A stretch of DNA of 64,000 bases. Source: Pseudomonas fluorescens. GTDB lineage: Bacteria > Pseudomonadota > Gammaproteobacteria > Pseudomonadales > Pseudomonadaceae. The position numbers and the translations under genes were made by a program. The notes under the pieces are model-generated. The model saw only the letters and a program-made list of their open reading frames with translations. It ran no database searches and was not told where the DNA came from. Every line of letters starts with the position of its first letter. Position 1 is the first letter of the stretch. Positions 43,253 to 52,489 of the stretch are shown here, piece by piece. The stretch is from NCBI RefSeq assembly GCF_902497855.1, contig NZ_CABVHU010000020.1:1-64000 (forward strand). Direction: 5' to 3'.

Positions 43253-45076
43253 TCAGCCCGTGTGGTGACTCTCGGCAAGGCCGTAGACGGATGTGTCAAT
43301 GCCTTCGAAGCGCGCCTTTAACTGCAGCGCCAGATACAGCGAATAATGCCGCGACTGATGCAGGTTGCCACCATGGAACCAGAGGTTTTCCTGCTGTGTT
43401 GGCTTCCACATGTTCCGCAGTTCGCCCTCGTAGGGGCCAGGATCATTCGTGGTTCCAGAGCCCAAGCCCCAGCAGCGGCCGACCTTGTCAGCTACTTCCT
43501 GGGAAATCAGCTTCGCCGCCCAACCATTCATTGAGCCATAGCCCGTGGCGTAGACGATCAGGTCTGCCGGTAGTCGGCTGCCATCGTTGAGTACGACGGC
43601 ATCTGCTTCGATGCGTTCGACACCCAGGCCAGGCGCGCTCTTGAGCTTGATCGTGCCATTAGCGATCAGTTCCGAGGCACCGACATCGATGTAGTAACCA
43701 GAGCCACGGCGCACGTACTTCATGAAAAGGCCAGAGTCGTCGTCACCGAAATCGAGCATGAAGCCGGCCTCGGCCAAGCGCCCGTAGAAGTCCTTGTCAC
43801 GCTCCTTGATCGCGTCAAAGATGGGTTGATGAAAGCTTGGCATTACCTTGTAGGGGATCGAGGCGAACAGCATGTCGGCCTTGTCCGTGGTCAAACCCGT
43901 CTCCAGGGCGTCTTCTGAGTAGAGCCCGCCGAAGACCAGATCCATTAAACTGTCGGAACGCACGATGTGGGTGCTCGAGCGTTGCACCATGGTCACCTCG
44001 GCGCCGTTCTCCACCAGGTCGGCGCAGATATCGTGAGCCGAATTGTTGGCACCGATGACCACCGCGCGCTTGCCGCTCCAGGCGTCTCCGCCGGGATGGC
44101 GACTGGAATGATGCTGCTGGCCATTGAAGACCTCGGCACCCGGATAACCAGGCACATTGGGTACGCCAGACATGCCGGTGGCGAGGATCAACTGGGTCGG
44201 CCGTAAAGTCACACGCTCGCCATCGCGCTGCACTTCAACTTGCCAGGTGCCACTTTGCTCGTCAAAGCTGGCGCTCACGCATTCTGTACGCGGCCAATAA
44301 TTGAGCTCCATGACTTTGGTGTACATTTCCAGCCAGTCGCCAATCTGGTCTTTAGGGGTGAAGACTGGCCAGTGATCGGGGAAGGGCAGGTAAGGCATAT
44401 GGTCGTACCAGACAGGGTCGTGCAGGCACAGCGACTTGTAGCGACCGCGCCACTGATCGCCAGGACGCTCGGCCTTGTCGACGATCAGGGTTGGCACACC
44501 CATTCGCTTGAGCCGCGCAGCGAGCCCCAGCCCACCCTGGCCGCCGCCCACGATCAGGCAGTAAGGTTGGGTGGTGATGCCTAGCGAAGCTTCTTCGTCA
44601 CGGCGGCGTTCCAGCCAGTTGCGTTTGTCGGCGTGGGCGTGACCATGATGGGCACCCATTGGGCGACGGCGGCCGCTGGGTTCTTCAAAGCCTTTGAGCT
44701 CGCGCATGGTCGTCAGCAGCGTCCAGCACAGGCCTTCCTTCAGGCGCACGTAGCCTTTACCTCGCGCCGCTTCGGTTTCCAGGCTGATCCAACCTTCGAG
44801 CACACCGTTATTCAGCGTTGCCTCACCTTCCACTTTCCACTGCTCAGGACGCGTCTGGTCCAGGCGTGTTTCAAGCATGTCCCGGATGGCAGGCTTGCCT
44901 TCCAGGGTCACCAGGTTCCAGCTGAAAAGTAGCAGGTCGCGCCAGTAACACTCATCGGCAAATAGTTCGAGTGCACCGTCCAGATCACGTTGGGCGAGAC
45001 ACGCGTTGAGGTTTTCGACCCAAGCCGCTAGCTGATCGGTTGGCGTTTGCAGAGGTGTTTCGATAGCGATGTTCAT
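43253..45076 (-). CDS. Flavin-dependent monooxygenase with N-terminal NTF2/SnoaL-like domain
   Basis: The 607-residue protein begins with a SnoaL/NTF2-like domain (about residues 10-130). A flavoprotein monooxygenase part follows: the FAD fold CLIVGGGQGGLGLAARL (about 170), HSSRHPGGDAWSGKRAVVIG ANNSAHDIC (NADPH fold) and YATGYGSMNGWAAKL. This is the layout of YUCCA/FMO-like oxygenases; the substrate is unknown. The ATG at 45076 has GGAG seven bases upstream; the frame is open 33 codons further without support. A sigma-54 promoter lies 44-59 bases before the start, and a sigma-54 activator gene diverges from it. Confidence 0.9.
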   Translation of the reverse strand: MNIAIETPLQTPTDQLAAWVENLNACLAQRDLDGALELFADECYWRDLLLFSWNLVTLEGKPAIRDMLETRLDQTRPEQWKVEGEATLNNGVLEGWISLETEAARGKGYVRLKEGLCWTLLTTMRELKGFEEPSGRRRPMGAHHGHAHADKRNWLERRRDEEASLGITTQPYCLIVGGGQGGLGLAARLKRMGVPTLIVDKAERPGDQWRGRYKSLCLHDPVWYDHMPYLPFPDHWPVFTPKDQIGDWLEMYTKVMELNYWPRTECVSASFDEQSGTWQVEVQRDGERVTLRPTQLILATGMSGVPNVPGYPGAEVFNGQQHHSSRHPGGDAWSGKRAVVIGANNSAHDICADLVENGAEVTMVQRSSTHIVRSDSLMDLVFGGLYSEDALETGLTTDKADMLFASIPYKVMPSFHQPIFDAIKERDKDFYGRLAEAGFMLDFGDDDSGLFMKYVRRGSGYYIDVGASELIANGTIKLKSAPGLGVERIEADAVVLNDGSRLPADLIVYATGYGSMNGWAAKLISQEVADKVGRCWGLGSGTTNDPGPYEGELRNMWKPTQQENLWFHGGNLHQSRHYSLYLALQLKARFEGIDTSVYGLAESHHTG

Positions 45077-45119
45077 AGGGCTTCTCCATTCTTGTTGTTT
45101 TTGTAACAACTTGCCCTGG

Positions 45120-45135
45120 AGCAAAGCCCGGGCCA
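45120..45135 (-). promoter_or_regulatory. Sigma-54 (-24/-12) promoter of the monooxygenase gene
   Basis: On the minus strand TGGCCCGGGCTTTGCT fits TGGCAYRN4TTGCW, with GG and GC ten bases apart. Transcription would start near 45110, about 34 bases before the ATG at 45076. Confidence 0.8.
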
Positions 45136-45223
45136 TCTTCATGAAAGCCCTGTTGCAGAGCGGCTGCCGCAGCACTGCTCAGGTTTCGACACGGATCCAT
45201 GTCACGATTCCGGGAATGGCGGA

Positions 45224-45236
45224 TGACAGAGTGTCA
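45224..45236. promoter_or_regulatory. TGACA-N3-TGTCA palindrome, candidate activator site
   Basis: TGACAGAGTGTCA is a perfect inverted repeat about 95 bases upstream of the sigma-54 promoter and between the divergent genes, where an enhancer site for the AcoR-type activator is expected. Confidence 0.55.
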
Positions 45237-45320
45237 CTCGGTACAAAAAGCGCTCGTTGCGATCTTTTCATATAAGCTGCAAACAGCCCCGTGTCCTGAC
45301 CGTAACGGAGAACAAGAACG

Positions 45321-47210
45321 ATGAAGCCGGCCTTGATCAACGCCCATGCACAACAAGTGCTACAAGCCGTGCAGGGCACTGCCGCCAGTCACGGCCATAC
45401 CACGGACCTGGCTATCACGCGGTCCTGGCGTCGATGCCTGGATCAGCATCAGCTGGATCCCGCCAGCCGCCGCGCGCCTAATGTAGTTGAGCACCCACGG
45501 TTACAGGATCACCGCGCGCCACTGGAACACATCATCTCCGTGGCGCACTGGCAGATGAGCAGTTTGCACCAGCAACTCGGGCGTGATGGCCACGTGGTGC
45601 TACTCACCGATGCGCGCGGCGTGGCGATTGACAGTGTGTTCAACGAATCCGAACGAGCCGAGTTCCAGCGTTCCGGACTGTGGCTCGGTTCGGTATGGAG
45701 CGAGGATTGCGAGGGTACCAACGGTGTCGGCACCTGCCTGGTCGAGCGACAGCACGTAACCATCCGTCGTGATGAACATTTCCGCGGCAAGCATGTCGGC
45801 TTGACGTGTTCGGCCAGTCCGATATTTGCTGCGAACGGTGAGTTGCTTGCCGTGCTCAACCTGTCCTCTGTGCGGGAGGAACAGAGTCTTCAGCAACACT
45901 TCAAGGCCATGGCGTTGACCAGCCTGACCGCCAATTTGATCGAGAGCTGTTATTTCCTGGGGCATGATCCGCAGCGGTACTTGCTGCGCTTCCACCCAGA
46001 GGCCGGCTTCGTTGGGCTGCTAGGTGAAGGCCTGCTCAGTTTCGACGAAAGTGCCCGAATCTGTTCAGTCAATCAGACTGCGCTGGATCTGCTGGGCCTC
46101 AGCCGTGACCAGGTGGTTGGGCAATCCCTGACGATGCTGCTGGAAACGCCTATCGATCAGGTGATGAGTCAGGCCAGCGCTCAGCCGAGCGTCTGTTGGC
46201 CAATGCGGCTGGTGGACGGACGCCTGCTCTACGGCCAGTTGCGCGAACCCTTACGCCAGACGCCTTTAGTCACGCCTGCAATCCCCAAAATCAACGACGT
46301 CCACGTGTGCCTGGAGGACCCGCGCCTGCAACGGGGCTTTGCTCGCGCATTGCGTGTGTTGGAGCGTGACGTTCCGGTGTTTCTACAAGGCGAAACCGGT
46401 ACCGGCAAAGAAGCTTTTTCTGCGGCGCTGCATCGTGCCAGCTCCAGAGCGAGCCAGCCGTTTGTGGCGATCAATTGCGCGGCCATTCCAGAAACGCTGA
46501 TCGAGAGCGAGCTGTTCGGCTATCGCGGCGGCAGCTTCACCGGCGCACGCAAGGACGGGATGGTCGGTAAGCTGGAGCAGGCCCATGGCGGCATTCTGTT
46601 TCTCGATGAGATCGCCGATATGCCACTGGCGTTACAGACTCGCCTGCTGCGTGTGCTGGAGGAACGCCAGGTGGTGCCACTAGGCGGCGCGACAGCGCGT
46701 CCGCTCGACGTACGCCTTATCAGTGCCAGCCACCAGAATCTGCAAGCCTGTGTGGCCGAAGGGCGCTTTCGCGAAGATCTGTTTTACCGCATTGCCGGGT
46801 TCGCCGTGCAACTCCCGCCGCTGCGTGAGCGTTCAGACAAAGGCCGTTTGCTCGACCTTCTACTGCGCGAAGAGACAAAAGGTGCAAGGATTCGGCTGGA
46901 TGCTGGAGTTAGAGAACGCTTGTTGACCCATCCCTGGCCGGGCAATGTCCGGCAACTGCGTACGTGTCTGCGCACACTGGTAGCGTTGGCGTTGGAGGGG
47001 CGTGTCACGCTGGATGATTTGGCGGAGTTGCTGCCGGCAGCGCCAGCCGCGCCAGCCGAAAATCCGCTTGGAGTGTCCGAACGGCAGACGCTGCTGACGT
47101 TGATTGAGGCGGAACATTGGCATATTGCCCGTGTTGCGGCGCGCCTGGGGATCAGTCGTAATACGCTTTATCGCAAATTGCGTCAGCATGGGATTTCGCG
47201 GCCTGGTTGA
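45321..47210 (+). CDS. Sigma-54-dependent activator of the AcoR family
   Basis: The 629-residue enhancer-binding protein has an N-terminal GAF-type sensor (about residues 60-210, with SVWSEDCEGTNGVGTCLVER typical of AcoR) and a PAS-like middle (about 225-290). The AAA+ domain contains Walker A GETGTGKE, ESELFGYRGGSFTGARKDG (a GSFTGA form of the GAFTGA sigma-54 contact loop) and GGILFLDEIADMPL. A C-terminal Fis-type helix-turn-helix (RVAARLGISRNTLYRKLRQ) closes it. It diverges from the monooxygenase gene, whose promoter is sigma-54 type, so that gene is its probable target. The inducer is unknown. Confidence 0.93.
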   Translation: MKPALINAHAQQVLQAVQGTAASHGHTTDLAITRSWRRCLDQHQLDPASRRAPNVVEHPRLQDHRAPLEHIISVAHWQMSSLHQQLGRDGHVVLLTDARGVAIDSVFNESERAEFQRSGLWLGSVWSEDCEGTNGVGTCLVERQHVTIRRDEHFRGKHVGLTCSASPIFAANGELLAVLNLSSVREEQSLQQHFKAMALTSLTANLIESCYFLGHDPQRYLLRFHPEAGFVGLLGEGLLSFDESARICSVNQTALDLLGLSRDQVVGQSLTMLLETPIDQVMSQASAQPSVCWPMRLVDGRLLYGQLREPLRQTPLVTPAIPKINDVHVCLEDPRLQRGFARALRVLERDVPVFLQGETGTGKEAFSAALHRASSRASQPFVAINCAAIPETLIESELFGYRGGSFTGARKDGMVGKLEQAHGGILFLDEIADMPLALQTRLLRVLEERQVVPLGGATARPLDVRLISASHQNLQACVAEGRFREDLFYRIAGFAVQLPPLRERSDKGRLLDLLLREETKGARIRLDAGVRERLLTHPWPGNVRQLRTCLRTLVALALEGRVTLDDLAELLPAAPAAPAENPLGVSERQTLLTLIEAEHWHIARVAARLGISRNTLYRKLRQHGISRPG

Positions 47211-47330
47211 ATGCAGAAGGACGTCGTTGCGTTTCCTGGCGCTGTGGACTTGGGCTGAGGCGATAGAGGTCGAGTAGGAGAGGGCGCTAGAAGCATGATG
47301 TGCTGGTTCCACGAACGTTTTATTTTTTCC

Positions 47331-47558
47331 TCATTTGTCCTCGGCGCTACCGTGCTGTTCGCTATCCCAGGCTTCAGTGAGCTCGTCTATTCGATCCGCA
47401 ATTTGAGGTGTTTTGGATAGGACAAGGCATCGAGTGCTGCCAACAAATTCCTCTATCAGATACACAGCGTCGCCGACATCCAGTTCGAGTTCCTGCAAAG
47501 CCTCATCGGGAATTCGAATCGCACCATCACCATCCCATTCTTCGATCATGATTTTCAT
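47331..47558 (-). CDS. AbrB/MazE-like small DNA-binding protein
   Basis: This protein of about 75 residues begins MKIMIEEWDGDGAIRIPDEALQEL and continues DVGDAVYLIEE, the swapped-hairpin fold of AbrB, MazE and SpoVT domains. The acidic C-terminus (DELTEAWDSEQ) is like that of antitoxins. No toxin gene is adjacent, so it may be an orphan antitoxin or a regulator. The ATG at 47558 is preferred; a GTG at 47573 is in frame. Its start faces the start of the GHKL gene with only two bases between them. Confidence 0.6.
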   Translation of the reverse strand: MKIMIEEWDGDGAIRIPDEALQELELDVGDAVYLIEEFVGSTRCLVLSKTPQIADRIDELTEAWDSEQHGSAEDK

Positions 47559-47560
47559 AG

Positions 47561-49270
47561 GTGGCTTTCTCACGTGTGGTCTCCATTGCGTCTAAGTCGG
47601 CAATGGTAACGTGTCTGCGTGGCGGAGGCGTGGGTGTGATCAGGTGGACTGTCGAGGAAAATCTAGAAGCCCTGACGGGCGAGCAGAAGCTTTGCATCAT
47701 CGACACCGGGGTCGGCATGACCGGGGAGGAGATGGTCAAGTACATCAACCATTTAAGCTCTTCCATTAGCAAGCAATCGACCTCGGGTAATTTTGGTGTA
47801 GGGGCCAAGATATCCGCTGCCCCTGCAAACCCCGAAGGCTTGATCTACATGAGTTGGGTCGATGGGCATGGCTACATGATTCATTTGCACAGAGATGCTA
47901 ATGGCCAGTATGGCTTGAAACGCTACCCCAGTGGCGAGTTCTGGTCACATATCACGAACAAACCCAAGCCCGACATCATCAAAAAGCATGGAACCATGGT
48001 GATATTGCTTGGAAAGCATTCCGCTCATAACACTATCGAACCACCTGAAAACGGCCGAATGCCCCGCAAGTGGATTCTGCGCTACCTAAATGCGCGGTTC
48101 TTCAAATTTCCCGAAGGCGTAGTGGTGTCTGCCATTGAGGGCTGGGAAAACCCTCCCCGTGATCAACATCGTTTCCTGCGTACCGTGACTGGGATGGCTC
48201 CTTGGTTAGAGGCCAACAGCCAGGCTCGCGGCAACATGAAATTGCCCCGTACCGACGCAACGTTTTTTTGGTACATCCTAAGAGATGGTGTGGATCTCAA
48301 CAGCGGGCATTACACACCACCAGGTCATGTTTCGGCGTTGTATCAGGATGAGTTGTACGAGGTTGTAATGAGCAATGCCGGGTACGCTCGCCTTCAATCG
48401 TTCGGCGTGATCTTTGGTTGTGAGCGCGTCGTGATTTATGTCAAACCAGACAATACATTCGCCGTTACCGCTAACACCGCTCGTACGGCGCTCCTCATTG
48501 GTGGCGAACAACTGGATTGGGCCGCGTACGCAGCGGAGTTCAGAGAAAACATGCCTCAGGAGCTGGCTGCCTTCCAGGATCAGATCGGCCACAAAGCGAA
48601 GAGCAGTGACCACCGCGCTGCAATTCGCGAGAGATTGAAAACAATCCAGGAGCTGTTTAGGTTTGGTCGATACCGCCCCAATCCTAAAGGTGCGCACACG
48701 ATCATTCATGTCAACAGCAATGCCGGCGGGGAGCCACAGCAAAAAGGAGACCAAGCAGGCACAGGATCTGGCTCGTCAGGTAGCAAGGGAGGTCGACAGG
48801 GTGATCTCTACGCGCTCTTCACGGCTGAAGAGGGCACACAGGCAGAGTTCATCGACCAGAATACGGAACCTCAAGTGGCATGGGTGAGCATTGAAGATGG
48901 CTCACGAGCCAAGGAGGAGATGGACGATCGCGCTGCAAACTACATCTTCGACAGCAATCTCATTAAGGTAAATGCCGACTTTCGGGTCGTCACAGATATG
49001 GTTGAACGTTGGGAGCAACGGTACTCCAATGTTCCCGGCGCCGGTGGCTCAGGTGGGGCGATTGAGCAAGTCGTCCGCGAATGGTTCGAGCAACAGCTGA
49101 TTGAAACCGTCATGAGCGCCCATGCGCTGAGAAAAGGCGGGAAGTGGAGCACAGAGGAAGCATGCAGACTCTGGGACGAAAATGCACTGACGGCTGCGGT
49201 GTTGCCCAGATATCACATCGACGTCAGCATCAAGCGCACGCTGGGACAAAAGTTAGGAACTCTCAAGTAG
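47561..49270 (+). pseudogene. GHKL-type ATPase gene lacking its N-box (5' truncated)
   Basis: The 569-codon frame holds a histidine-kinase-like (GHKL) ATPase: the G1 box IIDTGVGMTGEEMVKYINHL, the G2 region STSGNFGVGAKISA and a long C-terminal part of unknown function (about residues 230-569) with a Gly/Ser-rich linker near 400. The conserved N-box helix (Glu/Asn that hold Mg-ATP) should lie about 30-40 residues before DTGVGM, but the start is a poor, unrelated stretch (MAFSRVVSIASKSAMVTCLR). It abuts the AbrB-like gene. Loss of the true 5' end is the simplest reading; a GTG start with a shortened but functional protein is less likely. Confidence 0.65.
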
Positions 49271-49305
49271 AGCGACACCGGCACAAACCGAGAGCTAGAG
49301 ACTAG

Positions 49306-49337
49306 AAACCCGACTCCACCCAAGTCGGGTTTCTTTT
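49306..49337 (+). terminator. Rho-independent terminator after the GHKL gene
   Basis: AAACCCGACT (49306-49315) pairs with AGTCGGGTTT (49323-49332) across a 7-base loop, followed by CTTTT. Confidence 0.85.
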
Positions 49338-49618
49338 AGAAGAATGATGAATTTGCCAACAAGCGTGAGCGTGGATTAGGCCGTACGAGCCAAGTACCGA
49401 GTGCAACAGGATGTCCCAAAACTGATTTTCCAGCCGCAGAGTCGTGATCACTCCATATATGCGCAACGAGCGTGATCGATACTCATACAAGCTAGGGGTC
49501 TGAACGTTGGTGATGAGCAATTGCCGATCCTGAACGTAGCTCAGCATGGGCTCGCGGTACGGTCATGCAACAGTTCGCGCGTCTGTGATGCGCGAAATGC
49601 GCGGAGAAAGGTATTGCT

Positions 49619-49714
49619 CAAGGAGGCACAATGAATTAATGAGAGCCGAAGTCTGGTTTTTTGGCAGGTCACCGATTTTTTAACACCCAATGGTTGCAGT
49701 ATCAAAAAATCGGT
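49619..49714 (+). other. Mini-frames behind a perfect Shine-Dalgarno, then an 11-bp inverted repeat
   Basis: CAAGGAGGCACA is followed by ATG AAT TAA (49631-49639) and, overlapping it, a 14-residue frame at 49639-49683 (MRAEVWFFGRSPIF). ACCGATTTTTT (49671-49681) recurs inverted as AAAAAATCGGT (49704-49714). This may be a decayed gene start or a leader with a hairpin. The rest of 49271-49789 shows nothing else. Confidence 0.3.
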
Positions 49715-49789
49715 AGGTACTTCAGGCCTTCCATAGACGTACGTATGACAACGCCTTGAGACGCACAGGAAAACCATCAAAACAATTTG

Positions 49790-51445
49790 TTACTCGCCTT
49801 TCAACTGCGCCTTCCAGGTTGCTGGCGCACCCAACTCAGAATCGACTAATTGATTATCGAAAAGGCTGCGTTCGCGCACGGCACTGGCGGAGCAATCGGT
49901 AATGGAGAACACAAAGATACCGACAAATGCGACGACCATAGAGAACAGCGCTGGATATTCGTACGGGAACCAAGCTTGTTGATGATGGAGTATCTTGACC
50001 CATACCGTTGGACTGAGTACGCATAGAGTGATTGCAGATACAAGGCCCAGCGATCCCCCAATCACGGCACCGCGCGTCGTCAAACCTTTCCAGTAGATAG
50101 ACAACAACAGAACTGGAAAATTGGAACTTGCCGCGATGGAGAAGGTGAGGCTTACAATAAACGCAATATTTTGCTTCTCAAATGCAATCGCTAAAAGTAT
50201 CGATAGCAGCCCCATAACAATGGTTGTTACACGCGATACGCGCATTTCATCACGATCGCTGGCTGTACCGCGGCATAACGCATGAGCATAGAGGTCATGA
50301 GAAACCGCAGAAGAACCTGCCAGGGTTAGCCCAGCCACTACCGCCAGTATCGTCGAGAACGATACCGCGCACATAAAACCCAGGAAGACGTTACCGCCAA
50401 CGTTCTGCGCGAGGTGAATTGCAACCATGTTAACGCCGCCCAAAATCCCACCTGATGCATCGTGATAGGCAGGGTTGCTGGCAACCAGGGCAATGGTGCC
50501 GAAGCCGATGATAACGATCAGCGCATAGCCTATGCCGACCAGACCAGTGGCATACAGAATACTTTGGCGCGCCGCTTTGACGTTACCGACGGTGAAGAAC
50601 CGCATGAGAATATGTGGGAGACCTGCCGTGCCGAAGACAAGTGCCAATCCTAATGAAATGGCAGACACCGGATCTGTAATCAAGCCTCCTGGGCTCATGA
50701 TTGCGATATGGGATGGATGCACTTCGGTAGCTTGAGTGAACAGTTGATTCAAGCTGAATCCGAACTGGGACAACACCATAAAGGCCATGAAGACGCAGCC
50801 GGTGAGCAGTAACACCGCCTTGATAATCTGAATCCAGGTGGTTGCTAGCATCCCACCAAAGAAAACATAGATAACCATCAGCGTACCCACGAGAAGCACC
50901 GCCGCGGTGTAATCGAAGCCGAATAGCAATTCAACCAGTTTTCCAGCGCCTACCAGTTGGGAAACCAGATAAAGCAACACGATCACAATAGAACTGGAGG
51001 CCGAAAATGCTCGTATAGGTCGTTGTTTCAACCGATATGACAGTACGTCCGCCAAGGTGTAGCGCCCCAGGTTTCGCAATGGCTCCGCAATCAGAAACAA
51101 AATAATTGGCCAGCTTGCAAGGAAGCCGATGGAGTAGATCAGTCCATCAAAACCACTGGTAAAAACCAACGCGGAAATGCCCAGTAAAGACGCCGCTGAC
51201 ATATAGTCGCCGGCGATGGCCCAACCATTCTGGAAACCGGTGATTTTTCCTCCTGCAGCATAGTGATCCGCAACGCTATTGTTTTTACGTGCCGCCCATC
51301 GCGTGACAAACAAAGTGAAAATAACGAATGCTAAAAACATGCCGATGGCAATGGGGTTGTGCTTGTGTGCTGCGGAAGGGACGTCGGCTGCGTATACCGC
51401 GACTGAACCAAGGATGGCCGAGATTGCAATAATTAGACGCTTCAT
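49790..51445 (-). CDS. actP: Acetate/cation symporter (sodium:solute symporter family)
   Basis: The 551-residue membrane protein imports acetate, and related short monocarboxylates, with Na+ or H+. It has an N-terminal signal-like segment (MKRLIIAISAILGSVAVYAA) and thirteen or so helices. SSS-family signatures include NGWAIAGDYMSAASLLGISAL and GTAGLPHILMRFFTVGNVKAARQS, typical of ActP. It overlaps the yjcH gene by four bases. The gene pair reads leftward and diverges from the cyclase operon over a 685-base interval. Confidence 0.93.
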   Translation of the reverse strand: MKRLIIAISAILGSVAVYAADVPSAAHKHNPIAIGMFLAFVIFTLFVTRWAARKNNSVADHYAAGGKITGFQNGWAIAGDYMSAASLLGISALVFTSGFDGLIYSIGFLASWPIILFLIAEPLRNLGRYTLADVLSYRLKQRPIRAFSASSSIVIVLLYLVSQLVGAGKLVELLFGFDYTAAVLLVGTLMVIYVFFGGMLATTWIQIIKAVLLLTGCVFMAFMVLSQFGFSLNQLFTQATEVHPSHIAIMSPGGLITDPVSAISLGLALVFGTAGLPHILMRFFTVGNVKAARQSILYATGLVGIGYALIVIIGFGTIALVASNPAYHDASGGILGGVNMVAIHLAQNVGGNVFLGFMCAVSFSTILAVVAGLTLAGSSAVSHDLYAHALCRGTASDRDEMRVSRVTTIVMGLLSILLAIAFEKQNIAFIVSLTFSIAASSNFPVLLLSIYWKGLTTRGAVIGGSLGLVSAITLCVLSPTVWVKILHHQQAWFPYEYPALFSMVVAFVGIFVFSITDCSASAVRERSLFDNQLVDSELGAPATWKAQLKGE

Positions 51446-51804
51446 TTGTTGAAGCTCCTGATGATTGTTTTTATTTTAGGGTCGTAGCAGGTGTTCGTGC
51501 GCCATACATAGACAGCCACGATAAGAATCGTGAAAGCGAGCATTCCGAAGCCAATAGGCACACCCCAAGTCATCGGCTGCCCTACGGTGATAGGTGTGCC
51601 TAAGCTGGCAGGTATAAATGCCAGTGATAGAATAAAACCGAAATACACCGCCAGCATAAGAGCCGTCATGCTCCACGAAAATATTCGTCGCTGTTTTACC
51701 AAAGCACGAAACTGTGGGTTTTCGAGAATCGGATTGCAAATCGTGTCACCAACCTGGTCAACGGACACGACCGGGGCACCATCTTGTAGATATGCATGTT
51801 CCAT
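51442..51804 (-). CDS. yjcH: DUF485 membrane protein, ActP partner
   Basis: The 120-residue protein has two membrane helices (MTALMLAVYFGFILSLAFIP and IGFGMLAFTILIVAVYVW) and the DUF485 features FRALVKQRRIFSW and YDPKIKTI. It regularly precedes actP and is thought to assist it. The N-terminal extension of about 30 residues (MEHAYLQDGAPVVS) is slightly longer than in Escherichia coli YjcH. A ribosome site GGAG lies before the ATG. The stop overlaps the actP start. Confidence 0.93.
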   Translation of the reverse strand: MEHAYLQDGAPVVSVDQVGDTICNPILENPQFRALVKQRRIFSWSMTALMLAVYFGFILSLAFIPASLGTPITVGQPMTWGVPIGFGMLAFTILIVAVYVWRTNTCYDPKIKTIIRSFNK

Positions 51805-52489
51805 GGTTATCTCCTGCGGAAGGCATGTATGGCTGGATTTAGAACTTCACCGGCATCGCTATTTCACGTCATGTTTATGTCTCTTGTGAAATCAAGGGGC
51901 CTACTTATCGTCGCGGATCGATAAGTAAGCCATATGTATTAGCTTTGTAATATTCGATCTAAAACGTTTCAGATCGACCTGGATGCGTTCCATGGTTGCT
52001 GGAGTTTTTTGGAGCTGAATCAAGCTTTATCGATGGCATGGAGCATTGCAATAGCGTGCCCAACAAAGGATTCCACATGATGGACGCTCCGGTCCGGGGC
52101 GCATGGCATCGTTCATTTAAGTGATTAAAAACCACTTTTTCAGGCCTTGTAGTGCTGAAAAGAGATAGCCTGTTTTTTAAGGATGGCTCTGGCAAGCCCT
52201 TTTGAGTGAGCGTGGATTGGTAACGGTGCACGTTGGCGAAGCAGTTATGAAAAGCGTTCCACGATGTGGACTTGTTTGTAAGGGTCGGTGGTTGTAGGGC
52301 AGAGGTACGAGCGTTAAGGTTTCCCCACTGGAAAAGCGCCAGCCCAATCAATTCAATGTGGCCAAGTTTTAGCGTTGAGTTGGAAGTTTTGGGTTAAAAC
52401 AAATTGCTCAGGCAATGTGGTGGCTTTGTTCAGGAAAAGAGAAATTGTAAATCTGCCGAATCTATCAACTCGAATAAAAAGTAGGCCAT
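51805..52489. other. Divergent regulatory interval, no gene supported
   Basis: This 685-base interval lies between yjcH and the cyclase gene. It is AT-rich near 51900-52000 and 52380-52480. A 130-codon minus-strand frame at 51959-52351 has no ribosome site or family and is not called. Both divergent promoters must lie here. Confidence 0.5.

Noticed and set aside
49302..49780. Two minus-strand frames of about 80 codons
   Set aside because: One covers the terminator of the GHKL gene; neither has a ribosome site or protein-like pattern.
51959..52351. 130-codon minus-strand frame between yjcH and the cyclase gene
   Set aside because: No start signal or similarity; composition looks like intergenic DNA.
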